A stretch of DNA of 64,000 bases, from positions 303,454 to 367,453 of the forward strand of contig NZ_KQ948659.1 in assembly GCF_001514145.1 (NCBI RefSeq), read 5' to 3'. The notes under the pieces are model-generated. The model was not told the DNA's origin, did no database searches, and saw only the letters and a list, made by a program, of their open reading frames with translations. Of the stretch, positions 55,480-64,000 are shown one piece after another (the first letter of the stretch is position 1; each line of letters starts with the position of its first letter). Both the position numbers and the translations under genes were made by a program. Origin of the DNA: Streptomyces canus (GTDB lineage: Bacteria > Actinomycetota > Actinomycetes > Streptomycetales > Streptomycetaceae).

Positions 55480-57984
55480 ATGTCCTGCATGTCCGTACTG
55501 ACGCGCGACGAAGCGCAGACCCGTGCCAAGCTCCTCGACGTTCACCGTTACACCATCGCGCTCGACCTCACCACCGGCGACGAGACCTTCGAGTCCCGGA
55601 CCGTCGTCCGGTTCACGGCGCGCGCCGCAGCGGACACCTTTGTCGAGCTCAAGCCGGCCGAACTGCGGGAGGCCACCCTCGACGGCCGCCCCCTCGACCC
55701 GGAAACCCTCGAGGACGACCGGCTGCCCCTCAAGGGCCTGACCGCCGGCGAGCACGAACTGCGCATCGACGCCGTCATGCGGTACTCCCGCACCGGCGAG
55801 GGCATGCACCGCTTCACCGACCCCACCGACGGCGAGACCTACGTCTACACCCAGCTGTTCATGGACGACGTCCAGCGCGTCTTCGCCGCCTTCGACCAAC
55901 CCGACCTCAAGGCCGTCTTCGACCTGTCCGTGAAGGCCCCCGAGGACTGGACCGTCCTCGCCAACGGCATCACCACCGACCTCGGCGAGGGCCTCTGGCA
56001 GGCCGCCCCCACGCCCCTGATCTCCACCTACCTCGTCGCCGTCGCCGCCGGCCCCTGGCACTCCGTGCGCACCGAACACCGCGGCCTGCCCTTCGGCATC
56101 CACTGCCGCCGTTCCCTCGCGCCCCACCTCGACCCCGACGCCGACGAACTCTTCGAGATCACCCGGCAGTGCTACGACCGCTACCACGAGAAGTTCGAGG
56201 AGCCCTACCCCTTCGACTCCTACGACCAGGCGTTCGTCCCCGAGTTCAACGCCGGCGCGATGGAGAACCCCGGCCTCGTCACCTTCCGCGACGAATTCGT
56301 CTACCGCTCCGCCGTCACCGACACCGAACGCCAGACCCGCGCCATGGTCATCGCCCACGAAATGGCCCACATGTGGTTCGGCGACCTCGTCACCCTGCGC
56401 TGGTGGGACGACATCTGGCTGAACGAGTCCTTCGCCGAGTACATGGGCTACCAGACCCTCACCGAAGCCACCCGCTTCACCGACACCTGGGTCGACTTCG
56501 GCGTCATGCGCAAGGGCTGGGGCTACGACGCCGACCAGCGCCCCTCCACCCACCCCGTGGCCCCCGAGGCAGTCGACGACACCGCCTCGGCCCTCCTCAA
56601 CTTCGACGGCATCTCCTACGCCAAGGGCGCCTCCGCACTCCGGCAACTGGTGACCTGGCTCGGCGAGAAGGACTTCCTCGCCGGCATCAACACCCACTTC
56701 GCCCGCCACAAGTTCGCCAACGCCACCCTCGCCGACTTCATCGACTCCCTCGCCTCCGCCACCGAACGCGACGTCCACGCCTGGGCCGACGCCTGGCTGC
56801 GCACCACCGGCGTCGACACCCTCAGGCCGACCGTCACCCGCGCCGAGGAAGGCACGTACACCCTCCAGGTCGAGCACAAGGGCAGCCGCCCGCACCGCAT
56901 CGCCGTCGGCCTCTACGACCAGGACGTCGCCGACGAGGGCCGCCACCTCGTCCTGCGCGAACGCCTCGACCTCGACGTCCCCCAGACCGACTCCCAGGGA
57001 CCGCTGCCCATCGGCAAGCGCCCCACCCTCCTGCTGCTCAACGACGGCGACCTCACCTACGCCAAGGTCCGCTTCGACAACGAGTCCTTCAAAGCGGTCA
57101 CTGAGAGCCTCTCCGGCCTGCCCTCGCCGCTGACCCGCGCGGTCGTCTGGAACGCCCTCAGGGACGCCGTCCGCGACGGCGAACTCCCGCCCACCGCCTA
57201 CCTGGACGCGGCCCGCGCCCACCTCCCGCACGAGACCGACCTGGCCCTCGTCCAGGGTGTCCTCGCCTTCGCCTCCACCTACGTCGCCGACCGCTACGCC
57301 ACCCCCGAACAGCGCCCCGCCGCCCTCGCCACCCTCTCCTCCCTGTGCCGCGACCTCATCCGCCGCACCGAGGACGGCGACAACCCCGGCCTGCGCCTGA
57401 TCGCCGTCCGCCACTGCATCAACGTCACCTCCCAGCCCGACACCATCGCCGCCTGGCTCGCCGACGGCACCGTCCCCGGCGGCCCCGAACTCGACCCCGA
57501 ACTGCGCTGGCGCGTCCTCGCCCGCCTCGCCGTCCTCGGCGCCACCGACGAGACCGCGATCGCCGCCGAACTGGAACGCGACCCCTCGGCCACCGGTCAG
57601 GAAGGCGCCGCCCGCTGCCGCGCCGCCCTCCCCACAGAAGAGGCCAAAGCACAGGCATGGGAGGCGATGTTCACCCGCGACGACCTCTCCAACTACCTGT
57701 TCACCGCCACCGCCCAGGGCTTCTGGCAGCCCGAACAGACCGAACTCGTACGGCAGTACGTGCCCCGTTACTACGAGGACGCCGTCGCCCTCGCCGCCCG
57801 CCGGGGCCCCGCGATCGCCGACGCCGCCGGCCGCTGGGCGTTCCCCGACCACGCCATCGACGAGGACAACCAGACCCTCGGCCAGGCCTGCCTGCGCGAC
57901 GCCGACCCCATCCCCGCCCTGCGCCGCAAGCTGATCGACCAACTCGACGACCTGGGACGGGCGTTGCGCGTGCGGCAGATGTAG
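55480..57984 (+). CDS. pepN: Aminopeptidase N
   Basis: The 834-residue M1 zinc aminopeptidase has the exopeptidase motif NAGAMENPGL, the zinc site VIAHEMAHMWFGDLVTLRWWDDIWLNESFAEYM, and the large C-terminal helical ERAP1-like domain. It removes N-terminal residues from peptides in the cytoplasm. The length fits actinobacterial PepN. ATG 55480 has AGG five bases upstream, and the in-frame ATG 55489 is an alternative. It is monocistronic as far as can be seen. Confidence 0.94.
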   Translation: MSCMSVLTRDEAQTRAKLLDVHRYTIALDLTTGDETFESRTVVRFTARAAADTFVELKPAELREATLDGRPLDPETLEDDRLPLKGLTAGEHELRIDAVMRYSRTGEGMHRFTDPTDGETYVYTQLFMDDVQRVFAAFDQPDLKAVFDLSVKAPEDWTVLANGITTDLGEGLWQAAPTPLISTYLVAVAAGPWHSVRTEHRGLPFGIHCRRSLAPHLDPDADELFEITRQCYDRYHEKFEEPYPFDSYDQAFVPEFNAGAMENPGLVTFRDEFVYRSAVTDTERQTRAMVIAHEMAHMWFGDLVTLRWWDDIWLNESFAEYMGYQTLTEATRFTDTWVDFGVMRKGWGYDADQRPSTHPVAPEAVDDTASALLNFDGISYAKGASALRQLVTWLGEKDFLAGINTHFARHKFANATLADFIDSLASATERDVHAWADAWLRTTGVDTLRPTVTRAEEGTYTLQVEHKGSRPHRIAVGLYDQDVADEGRHLVLRERLDLDVPQTDSQGPLPIGKRPTLLLLNDGDLTYAKVRFDNESFKAVTESLSGLPSPLTRAVVWNALRDAVRDGELPPTAYLDAARAHLPHETDLALVQGVLAFASTYVADRYATPEQRPAALATLSSLCRDLIRRTEDGDNPGLRLIAVRHCINVTSQPDTIAAWLADGTVPGGPELDPELRWRVLARLAVLGATDETAIAAELERDPSATGQEGAARCRAALPTEEAKAQAWEAMFTRDDLSNYLFTATAQGFWQPEQTELVRQYVPRYYEDAVALAARRGPAIADAAGRWAFPDHAIDEDNQTLGQACLRDADPIPALRRKLIDQLDDLGRALRVRQM

Positions 57985-58101
57985 AGCGGGTTTTCCCCGT
58001 ACGGGAGTACCCCCTTTCGGGTCAGGATCGTTGAACTCTCCGGGCGCGCGCACGCGGGCCGCGTCCAAGCTGGAAGCCCCCAGCGCCCCCGGAGGTCGAC
58101 G

Positions 58102-59505
58102 ATGAACACGCCGCCCCTGGCCTCGGGCCCCGAAGGCCCGTCCTCGCTGCGCCCGCTGCTCCGCACGGTCCTGGAGGCGCTGGGGGAGGGAGCGCGTGCG
58201 CGCGGGGGCCCACTCCCGGCGGGCGGGCCGGGGGCGGTCGCGTCACGGGTGCGCGATGCGGTGGGAGACGTACTGCCCGACGAGGGCGATCCGGATGCTC
58301 TACGGCACCTGGTACGAGCCCTGGCGGAAGGCTCCGCGGACCCGGCGGACCCCTTCTGCGCGGCCCACCTCCACTGCCCACCCCTGGCGGTGGCCGCAGC
58401 GGCAGACCTGGCCGTGAGCGTTTTGAATCCGTCGATGGACTCGTGGGACCAGGCCCCGGCAGCGTCAGAGCTCGAGGCCCAGCTGACACGAGCACTGGCA
58501 AACGAGGTCTACCGGGAGGTACCCAGGGGCGCGGGGAACTGCGCGACAAGCCCCCACCGGCCGGCAGCCGACAACGATGCCCTGGTAACAACCGGCGGCA
58601 CCGAATCCAACCAACTCGCTCTGCTACTGGCCCGCGAGATCCAAGGCCCAGGCGTCCGACTCGTATGCGGATCCAACGCCCACCACTCGCTCCCACGCGC
58701 GGCCTGGCTGCTAGGAATGCCCCACCCCGTCACCATCCCCACCCTCGACCCCGCAACTCTGGAGACCGCCCTCACCACTCTCCAGGGCCCCCTCCTCGTC
58801 GCTGCCACCGCAGGCACCACAGACACCGGACAAATCGACCCGCTGCCCGAGATCGCACACCTGTGCGCAAGACACCGCGCCCGCCTGCACATCGACGCGG
58901 CATACGGCGGCGGTCTCCTCTTCAGCACCCGGCACCGAGACAAGCTCACCGGCATCGACACCGCCGACACCGTCACCCTCGACCTGCACAAACTCGGCTG
59001 GCAGCCGGTGGCCGCAGGACTCCTCGCCGTCCGCAACGGCAACGACCTCACCGCCCTCCACCAGCGCGCCGACTACCTCAACGCCGACGACGACACCGAG
59101 GCCGGCCTCCCCGACCTCCTCGGCCGCTCCCTGCGCACCACCCGCCGCCCCGACATCCTCAAGATCGCCGTCACCCTGAAAACCCTGGGACGCACAGGAC
59201 TCGGCGCCCTGGTCGACCAAGTCTGCGAGCAAGCACGGGAGTTCGCGCAGCTCGTCCACGACCACCCCGGCTTCGAACTCCACGAACCCCCCACCATCAG
59301 CACGGTCCTGTTCCGACCCGCGAGCGCCACCGACGACGCCGTAGCCGCCGTACGCCGAAAACTCCTCACCGACGGCCGTGCCGTCCTCGGCCGAGCCCGC
59401 GCAGCGAACCGGCTCTGGCTCAAGGTCACCCTCCTCAACCCCACCACCCGGCCGGCCGACCTCGCCGGACTCCTGCAACTCGTGGAAGGAACCACCCCCC
59501 GATGA
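58102..59505 (+). CDS. PLP-dependent decarboxylase (DesA-like) with in-frame repeat insert
   Basis: The 467-residue group II decarboxylase has VTTGGTESNQLALLLARE, SNAHHSLPRAAWLLGM, ATAGTTDTGQIDPL, Asp265 in LHIDAAYGGGLLFS and the PLP lysine Lys297 in TLDLHKLGWQPVAAG. Residues 141-157 (RGAGNCATSPHRPAA region) are encoded by a Streptomyces intergenic repeat, just before the conserved TTGGTESN. Its TGA overlaps the start of the amine monooxygenase gene. The pairing suggests lysine or ornithine decarboxylation for a hydroxamate, but the inserted loop leaves activity uncertain. Confidence 0.85.
   Translation: MNTPPLASGPEGPSSLRPLLRTVLEALGEGARARGGPLPAGGPGAVASRVRDAVGDVLPDEGDPDALRHLVRALAEGSADPADPFCAAHLHCPPLAVAAAADLAVSVLNPSMDSWDQAPAASELEAQLTRALANEVYREVPRGAGNCATSPHRPAADNDALVTTGGTESNQLALLLAREIQGPGVRLVCGSNAHHSLPRAAWLLGMPHPVTIPTLDPATLETALTTLQGPLLVAATAGTTDTGQIDPLPEIAHLCARHRARLHIDAAYGGGLLFSTRHRDKLTGIDTADTVTLDLHKLGWQPVAAGLLAVRNGNDLTALHQRADYLNADDDTEAGLPDLLGRSLRTTRRPDILKIAVTLKTLGRTGLGALVDQVCEQAREFAQLVHDHPGFELHEPPTISTVLFRPASATDDAVAAVRRKLLTDGRAVLGRARAANRLWLKVTLLNPTTRPADLAGLLQLVEGTTPR
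58524..58577 (+). repeat. Streptomyces short interspersed repeat (decarboxylase copy)
   Basis: Bases 58524-58547 are identical to 13996-14019 in trpM. Further bases up to about 58577 are similar (GGC/CGCAGCC, ACAAC). The copy lies wholly inside the coding region and in the same reading frame as in trpM. Confidence 0.75.
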
Positions 59506-60923
59506 ACCCCCACCCCCCACACCACGAGCCCGACGCACCCCGCGACCTCGTCGGCATCGGCATCGGACCCTTCAACCTCTCCCTCGCCGCCCTCGCCCAG
59601 CCCCTCACCGCACTCGACGCCGTCTTCTACGAACAGCGCCCCGCCTTCGGCTGGCACCCCGGACTGCTCATCGACGGCGCCACCATCCAAGTCCCCTTCC
59701 TCGCCGATCTGGTGACCCTCGCCGACCCCACCAGCCACTGGAGCTTCCTCAACTACCTCAAGACCCGCGAGCGCCTCTTCCCCTTCTACTTCGCCGAGCG
59801 CTTCCACATCCAGCGCGCCGAATACGACGCCTACTGCCGCTGGGTCGCCGAGAACCTCCCCGGCCTCCACTTCCACCACCAGGTCGACGCCGTCCGCTTC
59901 AACCCCGAACGCGACGTCTTCGAAGTCGACTTCACCCAGCTCGACACCGACGGCGAAGCCGAAGCACTGGGCCGGACGTACACGAAGAACATCGTCCTCG
60001 GCATCGGCACCGAACCCCACGTACCCGAACCCCTCAAACCCCTCGTCGAGACCCCCGGCGTGCCCGTCGTCCACGCCACCGACTACCTCGCCCACCGCCA
60101 GACCCTCCTCGCCGCCGACCACATCACCGTCGTCGGCTCGGGACAGTCCGGCGCCGAGGTCTTCCTCGACCTGCTCCGCAACCGCCCCACCGGTCACGAG
60201 GGCCTCCACTGGCTCGGCCGCACCGAGGCCTTCGCACCGATGGAGTACTCCAAACTCGGCCTCGAACACTTCACCCCCGACTACACCCGCTACTTCCACG
60301 CCCTCTCGGAAAGCGTCCGCGACCGGCTCGGCACCACCCAGTGGCAGCTCCACCGCGGCATCGACGCCGACACCATCGCCGCCATCCACGACGAGCTCTA
60401 CCGCCGCACCCTGCACGGCGGCTGGCCCGACACCGTCCTCACCCCCGGCGTCCACGTCCGCACCGCGGGCAGAATCGCCACGACGAAGATCGAACTCCAC
60501 CTGGAGCACATCCAGCAGGGCACCCGCTCCCGCCTCACCACCGACGCCGTCGTCCTCGCCACCGGCCACCGCGAACGCCCCCTCGACCGCATCCTCGCCG
60601 GACTCGACCCCTACCTGCGCCGCGACAGCCGCGAACGCCCCCGCGTCGACGAACACTTCCGCCTCGACCTCGACCCCTCGGTCACCGGCGCCGACTGCCA
60701 CGTCTACGTCCAGAACGCCGAACGCCACACCCACGGTGTCGGCACCCCCGACCTAGGACTCGCCGCCTGGCGCAGCGCCACCATCCTCAACACCGTCACC
60801 GGCAAGGACGCCTACCCCCTCCCCACCCGCACGGCCTTCACCACCTTCGGCCTCGAACACCGGCCCCAGATCCCACCCGCCCGGCAGGCCCCCACCCTCA
60901 CCCCCCTGCTCGAGGGACGGTAA
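59502..60923 (+). CDS. Lysine/ornithine N-monooxygenase (DesB/IucD-like)
   Basis: The 473-residue flavin N-hydroxylating monooxygenase has the FAD motif GIGIGPFNLSLAAL, LADLVTLADPTSHWSFLNYL, the NADPH motif VVGSGQSGAEVFLDLL, and the C-terminal ATGH motif VVLATGHRERPLDRIL. Family members hydroxylate the side-chain amine of lysine, ornithine or cadaverine. Coupled to a DesA-like decarboxylase by an ATGA overlap, it could make N-hydroxycadaverine or a similar diamine. No acyltransferase or NIS synthetase follows, so the product must be finished elsewhere. Confidence 0.9.
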   Translation: MNPHPPHHEPDAPRDLVGIGIGPFNLSLAALAQPLTALDAVFYEQRPAFGWHPGLLIDGATIQVPFLADLVTLADPTSHWSFLNYLKTRERLFPFYFAERFHIQRAEYDAYCRWVAENLPGLHFHHQVDAVRFNPERDVFEVDFTQLDTDGEAEALGRTYTKNIVLGIGTEPHVPEPLKPLVETPGVPVVHATDYLAHRQTLLAADHITVVGSGQSGAEVFLDLLRNRPTGHEGLHWLGRTEAFAPMEYSKLGLEHFTPDYTRYFHALSESVRDRLGTTQWQLHRGIDADTIAAIHDELYRRTLHGGWPDTVLTPGVHVRTAGRIATTKIELHLEHIQQGTRSRLTTDAVVLATGHRERPLDRILAGLDPYLRRDSRERPRVDEHFRLDLDPSVTGADCHVYVQNAERHTHGVGTPDLGLAAWRSATILNTVTGKDAYPLPTRTAFTTFGLEHRPQIPPARQAPTLTPLLEGR

Positions 60924-60973
60924 AAAACCGGCGGCGGCGGAAGAACCCGGACGCCGGCCCGGTTGGCTCCGAC

Positions 60974-62122
60974 ATGACGACCACCTGGACCGCCGCCCAC
61001 CGTGCCGCCGCCATCAACCCCCGCGAAAACCTCGCCCTCTTCGAGTCCCGCGGCTTCACCGACCAGACCGTCCGCCAGTCCCTGCGCCTGGCCGGCGGCG
61101 GCGAGGCCGTCCGCATCCACCTGACCAACCGCTACGGCACCACACCCCTGGACATCGGCGGCGCCCACCTCGCCCTGCGCACCAAAGGCAGCGGCATCGA
61201 CCCCGGCAGCGACACCCCGCTCCGCTTCTCCGGCGCCCCCACCGTCACCATCCCCGCCGGCGAGGAGACGATCAGCGACCCCGTCGAACTCCCCGTGAGC
61301 GCGGGCGAGGAACTCACCCTCAGCCTCTACCTGCCGGGCGACACCGGACCGACCACCTTCACCGCCATGCCCTACGACACCGGACACGCCGTCCCCGGCA
61401 ACCAACTGTCCGCCGCCGTACTGGAAGACCCCGAGGAGTTCGCCACCGGCCACCTCCTCGCCGGCGCAGACGTCCTCGCCCCGGCCGGCACCCGCATCGC
61501 CGTCGCCTTCGGAGACTCCTGGATCGAAGGCGCCGCCACCACCCCCGGCACCGACAACAGCTTCCCCGGACAGCTCAACCGCCGCCTGAAACACGGCTGG
61601 ACCGTCAACGCCGGCATCTCCGGCAACCGGCTCCTCACCGACGAGATCGGCGAACACCTCCTCGCCCGCATCGACCACGACGTCCTCGCCGCCCCCGGCG
61701 TCAGCCACGTCATCATCCACATCGGGCTCAACGACCTCGGCCTGCCCGGCCACTTCGCCCACCCGGAACCCGCCGAAGGCCCCACCGCGGCCGAGTTCAA
61801 GGCCGGCCTCACCACCCTCGCCGACCGCCTCCACACCGCCGGACTCACCGCCATCGGCTCCACGATCGGCCCCTACAAGGGCACCGTCCACGACGGCTAC
61901 GACACCCCGCGCGGCCAGGCCGTACGCGCCGAGGTCAACGCCTGGCTGCTCCGCGGCGACCACCCCTTCGACGGCATCCTGGACGTGGCCGCCGCCGTCG
62001 CGGACCCGGACCAACCCGACCGGATCCGCGACGAGTTCAACGCCGGCGACGGCCTCCACGTCAACGACGCCGGCGCCAAAGCCATCGCCGACGCCGTGGA
62101 CCTCACCCTGCTGGACCTCTAG
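60974..62122 (+). CDS. SGNH/GDSL hydrolase
   Basis: The 382-residue protein has an N-terminal beta-sandwich (about residues 30-165) and an SGNH esterase domain: block I AVAFGDSWIEGA with the catalytic serine, block III HIGLNDLGLPG and block V DGLHVNDAGAKAI with Asp and His. No signal peptide is visible, so it may act inside the cell. It is codirectional with the decarboxylase-monooxygenase pair, 50 bases downstream. The stop codon shares CTAG with the convergent nucleotidase stop. Confidence 0.88.
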   Translation: MTTTWTAAHRAAAINPRENLALFESRGFTDQTVRQSLRLAGGGEAVRIHLTNRYGTTPLDIGGAHLALRTKGSGIDPGSDTPLRFSGAPTVTIPAGEETISDPVELPVSAGEELTLSLYLPGDTGPTTFTAMPYDTGHAVPGNQLSAAVLEDPEEFATGHLLAGADVLAPAGTRIAVAFGDSWIEGAATTPGTDNSFPGQLNRRLKHGWTVNAGISGNRLLTDEIGEHLLARIDHDVLAAPGVSHVIIHIGLNDLGLPGHFAHPEPAEGPTAAEFKAGLTTLADRLHTAGLTAIGSTIGPYKGTVHDGYDTPRGQAVRAEVNAWLLRGDHPFDGILDVAAAVADPDQPDRIRDEFNAGDGLHVNDAGAKAIADAVDLTLLDL

Positions 62123-63918
62123 AACACAGGCGTTCCGTCGCGCGTGAGCCTCCAGTCCACCGACGCGAAGTCCTTCGGGTCCAGCACGCCCTTCGCGGTC
62201 ACCCACTCCGCGATCCGCGTGCGAATCTCCGTCGACTCCGACCACACCTCGGTGGCGGAGGCCACGTGCGGGAACGCGCCGCCACCGTTCGCCCGGTAGT
62301 TGTTCACCGCGAACACGAACTTCTGGGCATCGTCCAGCGCGGCACCGTTGTAGGTCAGGTTCTTGATCCGCGAACCCGCCGCCTGCGCGATGTCGATGTC
62401 GTACGACAGCCCCGACACGTAGTCGTAGTTGTAGTCCGGACGGTTGTTCGCGTTCGTCAGCTTCTCCACGTCGACCACCGCACCCGCCGCCGTCTGCACG
62501 AAGTACTCCGCCGAGTACTCCAGGTACGCCCTGAGCTGCGCACCCGTCAGCAGCTTCGCCACCAGCGTGTTGTCGTACACGTACAGGCTGGACAGATCCC
62601 GGATCGTCACCTTGCCCGCCGGGATCTCCGAGGTCCGCGAGAACGGCGACGCCTGCGCGATCACGGGCAGCGAGGCGTATTCCGTGCCCGTCAGCGCCGC
62701 CCTGACCACGTCCTCCTGGACCTTCGTGATCAGGTCGATGATCGGAGCGTCCTTGTACCGCGCCTCCACTGTCGTCAGCGTCTGCGTCGCCGTACCGACG
62801 ACCTGGTTGACGTACTTCACGACCACGTCATGGTCGGCCTTCAACAGCTTGGTGATCTTCGGGTCGTCCGCGACCGAGTTCGAGTTGAGCACCTTCGACG
62901 ACACCGACTCGACCGCCCAACGGCCCTTCGCGAAAACCAGCTCGATGTCGAACAGCGACAACCGCTCCGCATACGCCAACGGCTCCGACAACACGACCGT
63001 CTTCCCGGTCTTCGTGTTGGTGACCTTCAGCTCCGGAATCTCCACATGCGCATGCCCGACCAGAATCGCGTCGATCCCCGGCACCTGCTGCGCCACCAAC
63101 GCCGCCGAGTTCTCCACGTACGGCAACTGGTCACCATACGACGACGTCCCCGACGAACCCGAATGCGCCGACACCACCACCACGTCCGCACCCATCGACC
63201 GCAGCTTCGGCACCCACTTCGCCGCCTGCTCCTCAAGCCCCGGGAACGTCAACTTGCCCTGCACATAGGCCTTGTCCCAGATCGCGATGCCCGGATTGGT
63301 CAGACCCAGCACCGCGACCTTCACCGGCGGCGCGCCCTTCACATGAAACTTCTTGATGAAGTACGGCGGAAAAGCGGGCCTCTGCGTCTTCGCGTCCAGC
63401 GCGTTCGCACCCAGCAGCGGGAAGTCGCACTGCTCCTCGAACTTCCGCAGCGTCTCGATGCCGTAGTTGAACTCGTGATTGCCCAGCGCCACGGCGTCGT
63501 ACCCGATGGCGTTCATGGCCGCGGCCATCGGGTGGACAGGACCACCCTTGGCCGTGATCGGGTCGACCTTCGCGTAGTAGTACGTCAGCGGCGTCCCCTG
63601 GATCGTGTCGCCCGCGTCGAGCAACAGCGTGTTGCAGCGGCCCTTCTCCGCACGCACCTGGTTCACCAGCGTCGAGATCCGGGACAGCCCCTGCGCGTTG
63701 CCCGCCGAGTCCTTGTACTCCGCGTCCTTGAAGTAGTCCCAGTTGAAGACATGACCGTGCAGATCGGTCGTGCCCATCACCGTCAGGGAGTACCGCACCT
63801 CGTGACCCTTCTTCGCCTCCGCGGCCTGGGCCGCCGGAGCGCCCACGGCACCCGCCAGCGCGACACCCGCACCGGTCACGGCGGACTTCTCCAGGAACTT
63901 CCTGCGGTTCAAGGGCAT
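62119..63918 (-). CDS. Tat-exported 5'-nucleotidase / 2',3'-cyclic phosphodiesterase family
   Basis: The 599-residue exported metallophosphoesterase has a twin-arginine signal (MPLNRRKFLEKSAV, then a hydrophobic stretch to PAAQA). Calcineurin-like metal motifs follow: MGTTDLHGHVFN, LDAGDTIQG, GNHEFNYG, SAHSG and GHAHVEIP. The C-terminal nucleotide-binding domain contains SPFSRTSEIPAGKVTIRDL and FAVNNYRANGGG. It should release phosphate from extracellular nucleotides. ATG 63918 is preceded by GGAG. Confidence 0.92.
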   Translation of the reverse strand: MPLNRRKFLEKSAVTGAGVALAGAVGAPAAQAAEAKKGHEVRYSLTVMGTTDLHGHVFNWDYFKDAEYKDSAGNAQGLSRISTLVNQVRAEKGRCNTLLLDAGDTIQGTPLTYYYAKVDPITAKGGPVHPMAAAMNAIGYDAVALGNHEFNYGIETLRKFEEQCDFPLLGANALDAKTQRPAFPPYFIKKFHVKGAPPVKVAVLGLTNPGIAIWDKAYVQGKLTFPGLEEQAAKWVPKLRSMGADVVVVSAHSGSSGTSSYGDQLPYVENSAALVAQQVPGIDAILVGHAHVEIPELKVTNTKTGKTVVLSEPLAYAERLSLFDIELVFAKGRWAVESVSSKVLNSNSVADDPKITKLLKADHDVVVKYVNQVVGTATQTLTTVEARYKDAPIIDLITKVQEDVVRAALTGTEYASLPVIAQASPFSRTSEIPAGKVTIRDLSSLYVYDNTLVAKLLTGAQLRAYLEYSAEYFVQTAAGAVVDVEKLTNANNRPDYNYDYVSGLSYDIDIAQAAGSRIKNLTYNGAALDDAQKFVFAVNNYRANGGGAFPHVASATEVWSESTEIRTRIAEWVTAKGVLDPKDFASVDWRLTRDGTPVF

Positions 63919-64000
63919 GTCTTGATCTCCTCGGGGAACGGTCAACAACGCGCGTAGATTCTGACCCGGTCATGCCCAACGGCAACAGGCCTCGCAGGTT

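Noticed and set aside
55471..58068. An 865-codon minus-strand frame opposite pepN rich in Gly, Val and Glu
   Set aside because: Its composition is that expected of an antisense frame, with no motif. PepN on the plus strand has all family signatures.
58102..60923. Complete desferrioxamine cluster
   Set aside because: Only DesA-like and DesB-like genes are present. Acyltransferase, NIS synthetase and an upstream iron box were not found.

Overview
This window is chromosomal DNA from a Streptomyces or very close relative. The evidence is the very high GC content, the frequent GTG starts, the stop-start overlaps, and a gene order I recognise from the S. coelicolor his/trp/gltBD neighbourhood (hisD-hisC-hisB-hisH-priA-hisF, hisI-trpE, trpC-trpM-trpB-trpA, lgt, gltBD, aroQ). 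Nothing was searched against a database. Family calls rest on recognisable motifs, lengths and remembered homologues.

Layout. 1-2670: the 3'-truncated part of an uncharacterised repeat protein and a beta-helix-like membrane protein, both on the minus strand. 2828-8553: an eight-gene histidine operon with overlapping genes. It includes a 54-residue membrane protein, the dual HisA/TrpF isomerase PriA and a RidA-type deaminase. 8631-16212: hisI-trpE, small membrane proteins, then trpC-trpM-trpB-trpA. 16316-18152: a membrane-anchored DsbA-like protein and lgt, ending at a long hairpin. 18210-26048 (minus): one tightly overlapping operon of four divergent ADP-ribosylglycohydrolase paralogues, a ribokinase, a CaiB-type CoA-transferase and a CitE-like lyase. 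26323-27054: a VIT-type metal transporter behind two iron-box-like sites. 27433-33484: glutamate synthase gltB-gltD with a GlnR-like site upstream. 33589-37262: GH46 chitosanase overlapping a rhomboid protease, and an orphan QcrB-type cytochrome b.

37240-47031 is the most informative accessory block. It is a nearly complete set for degrading the sterol C/D-ring intermediate HIP: ipdF, kstR2, fadA6, ipdC, ipdB, ipdA, echA20, two acyl-CoA dehydrogenases and two SDRs matching the mycobacterial Rv3548c/Rv3549c pair. Two near-identical KstR2-type operators sit in the two divergent promoter regions of the block, which supports the assignment independently of the proteins.

47048-54249: an uncharacterised zinc metallopeptidase, a GH35 beta-galactosidase with a divergent AraC regulator, a secreted CAP protein, and a TetR / SnoaL-like / NmrA-like module controlled by three copies of one palindrome. 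Fragments of one decayed insertion sequence lie in inverted orientation at both ends of the CAP-to-NmrA stretch. 54392-57984: chorismate mutase, a stand-alone receiver protein and aminopeptidase N. 58102-60923: a DesA/DesB-like decarboxylase-monooxygenase pair without a siderophore synthetase. 60974-63918: an SGNH hydrolase and a Tat-exported 5'-nucleotidase.

The his and trp blocks work together through PriA, which serves both pathways, and chorismate mutase competes for the chorismate used by TrpE. A Streptomyces-type short repeat reads in frame as RGAGNCATS in both trpM and the decarboxylase, so the repeat family has become protein-coding twice in this window.
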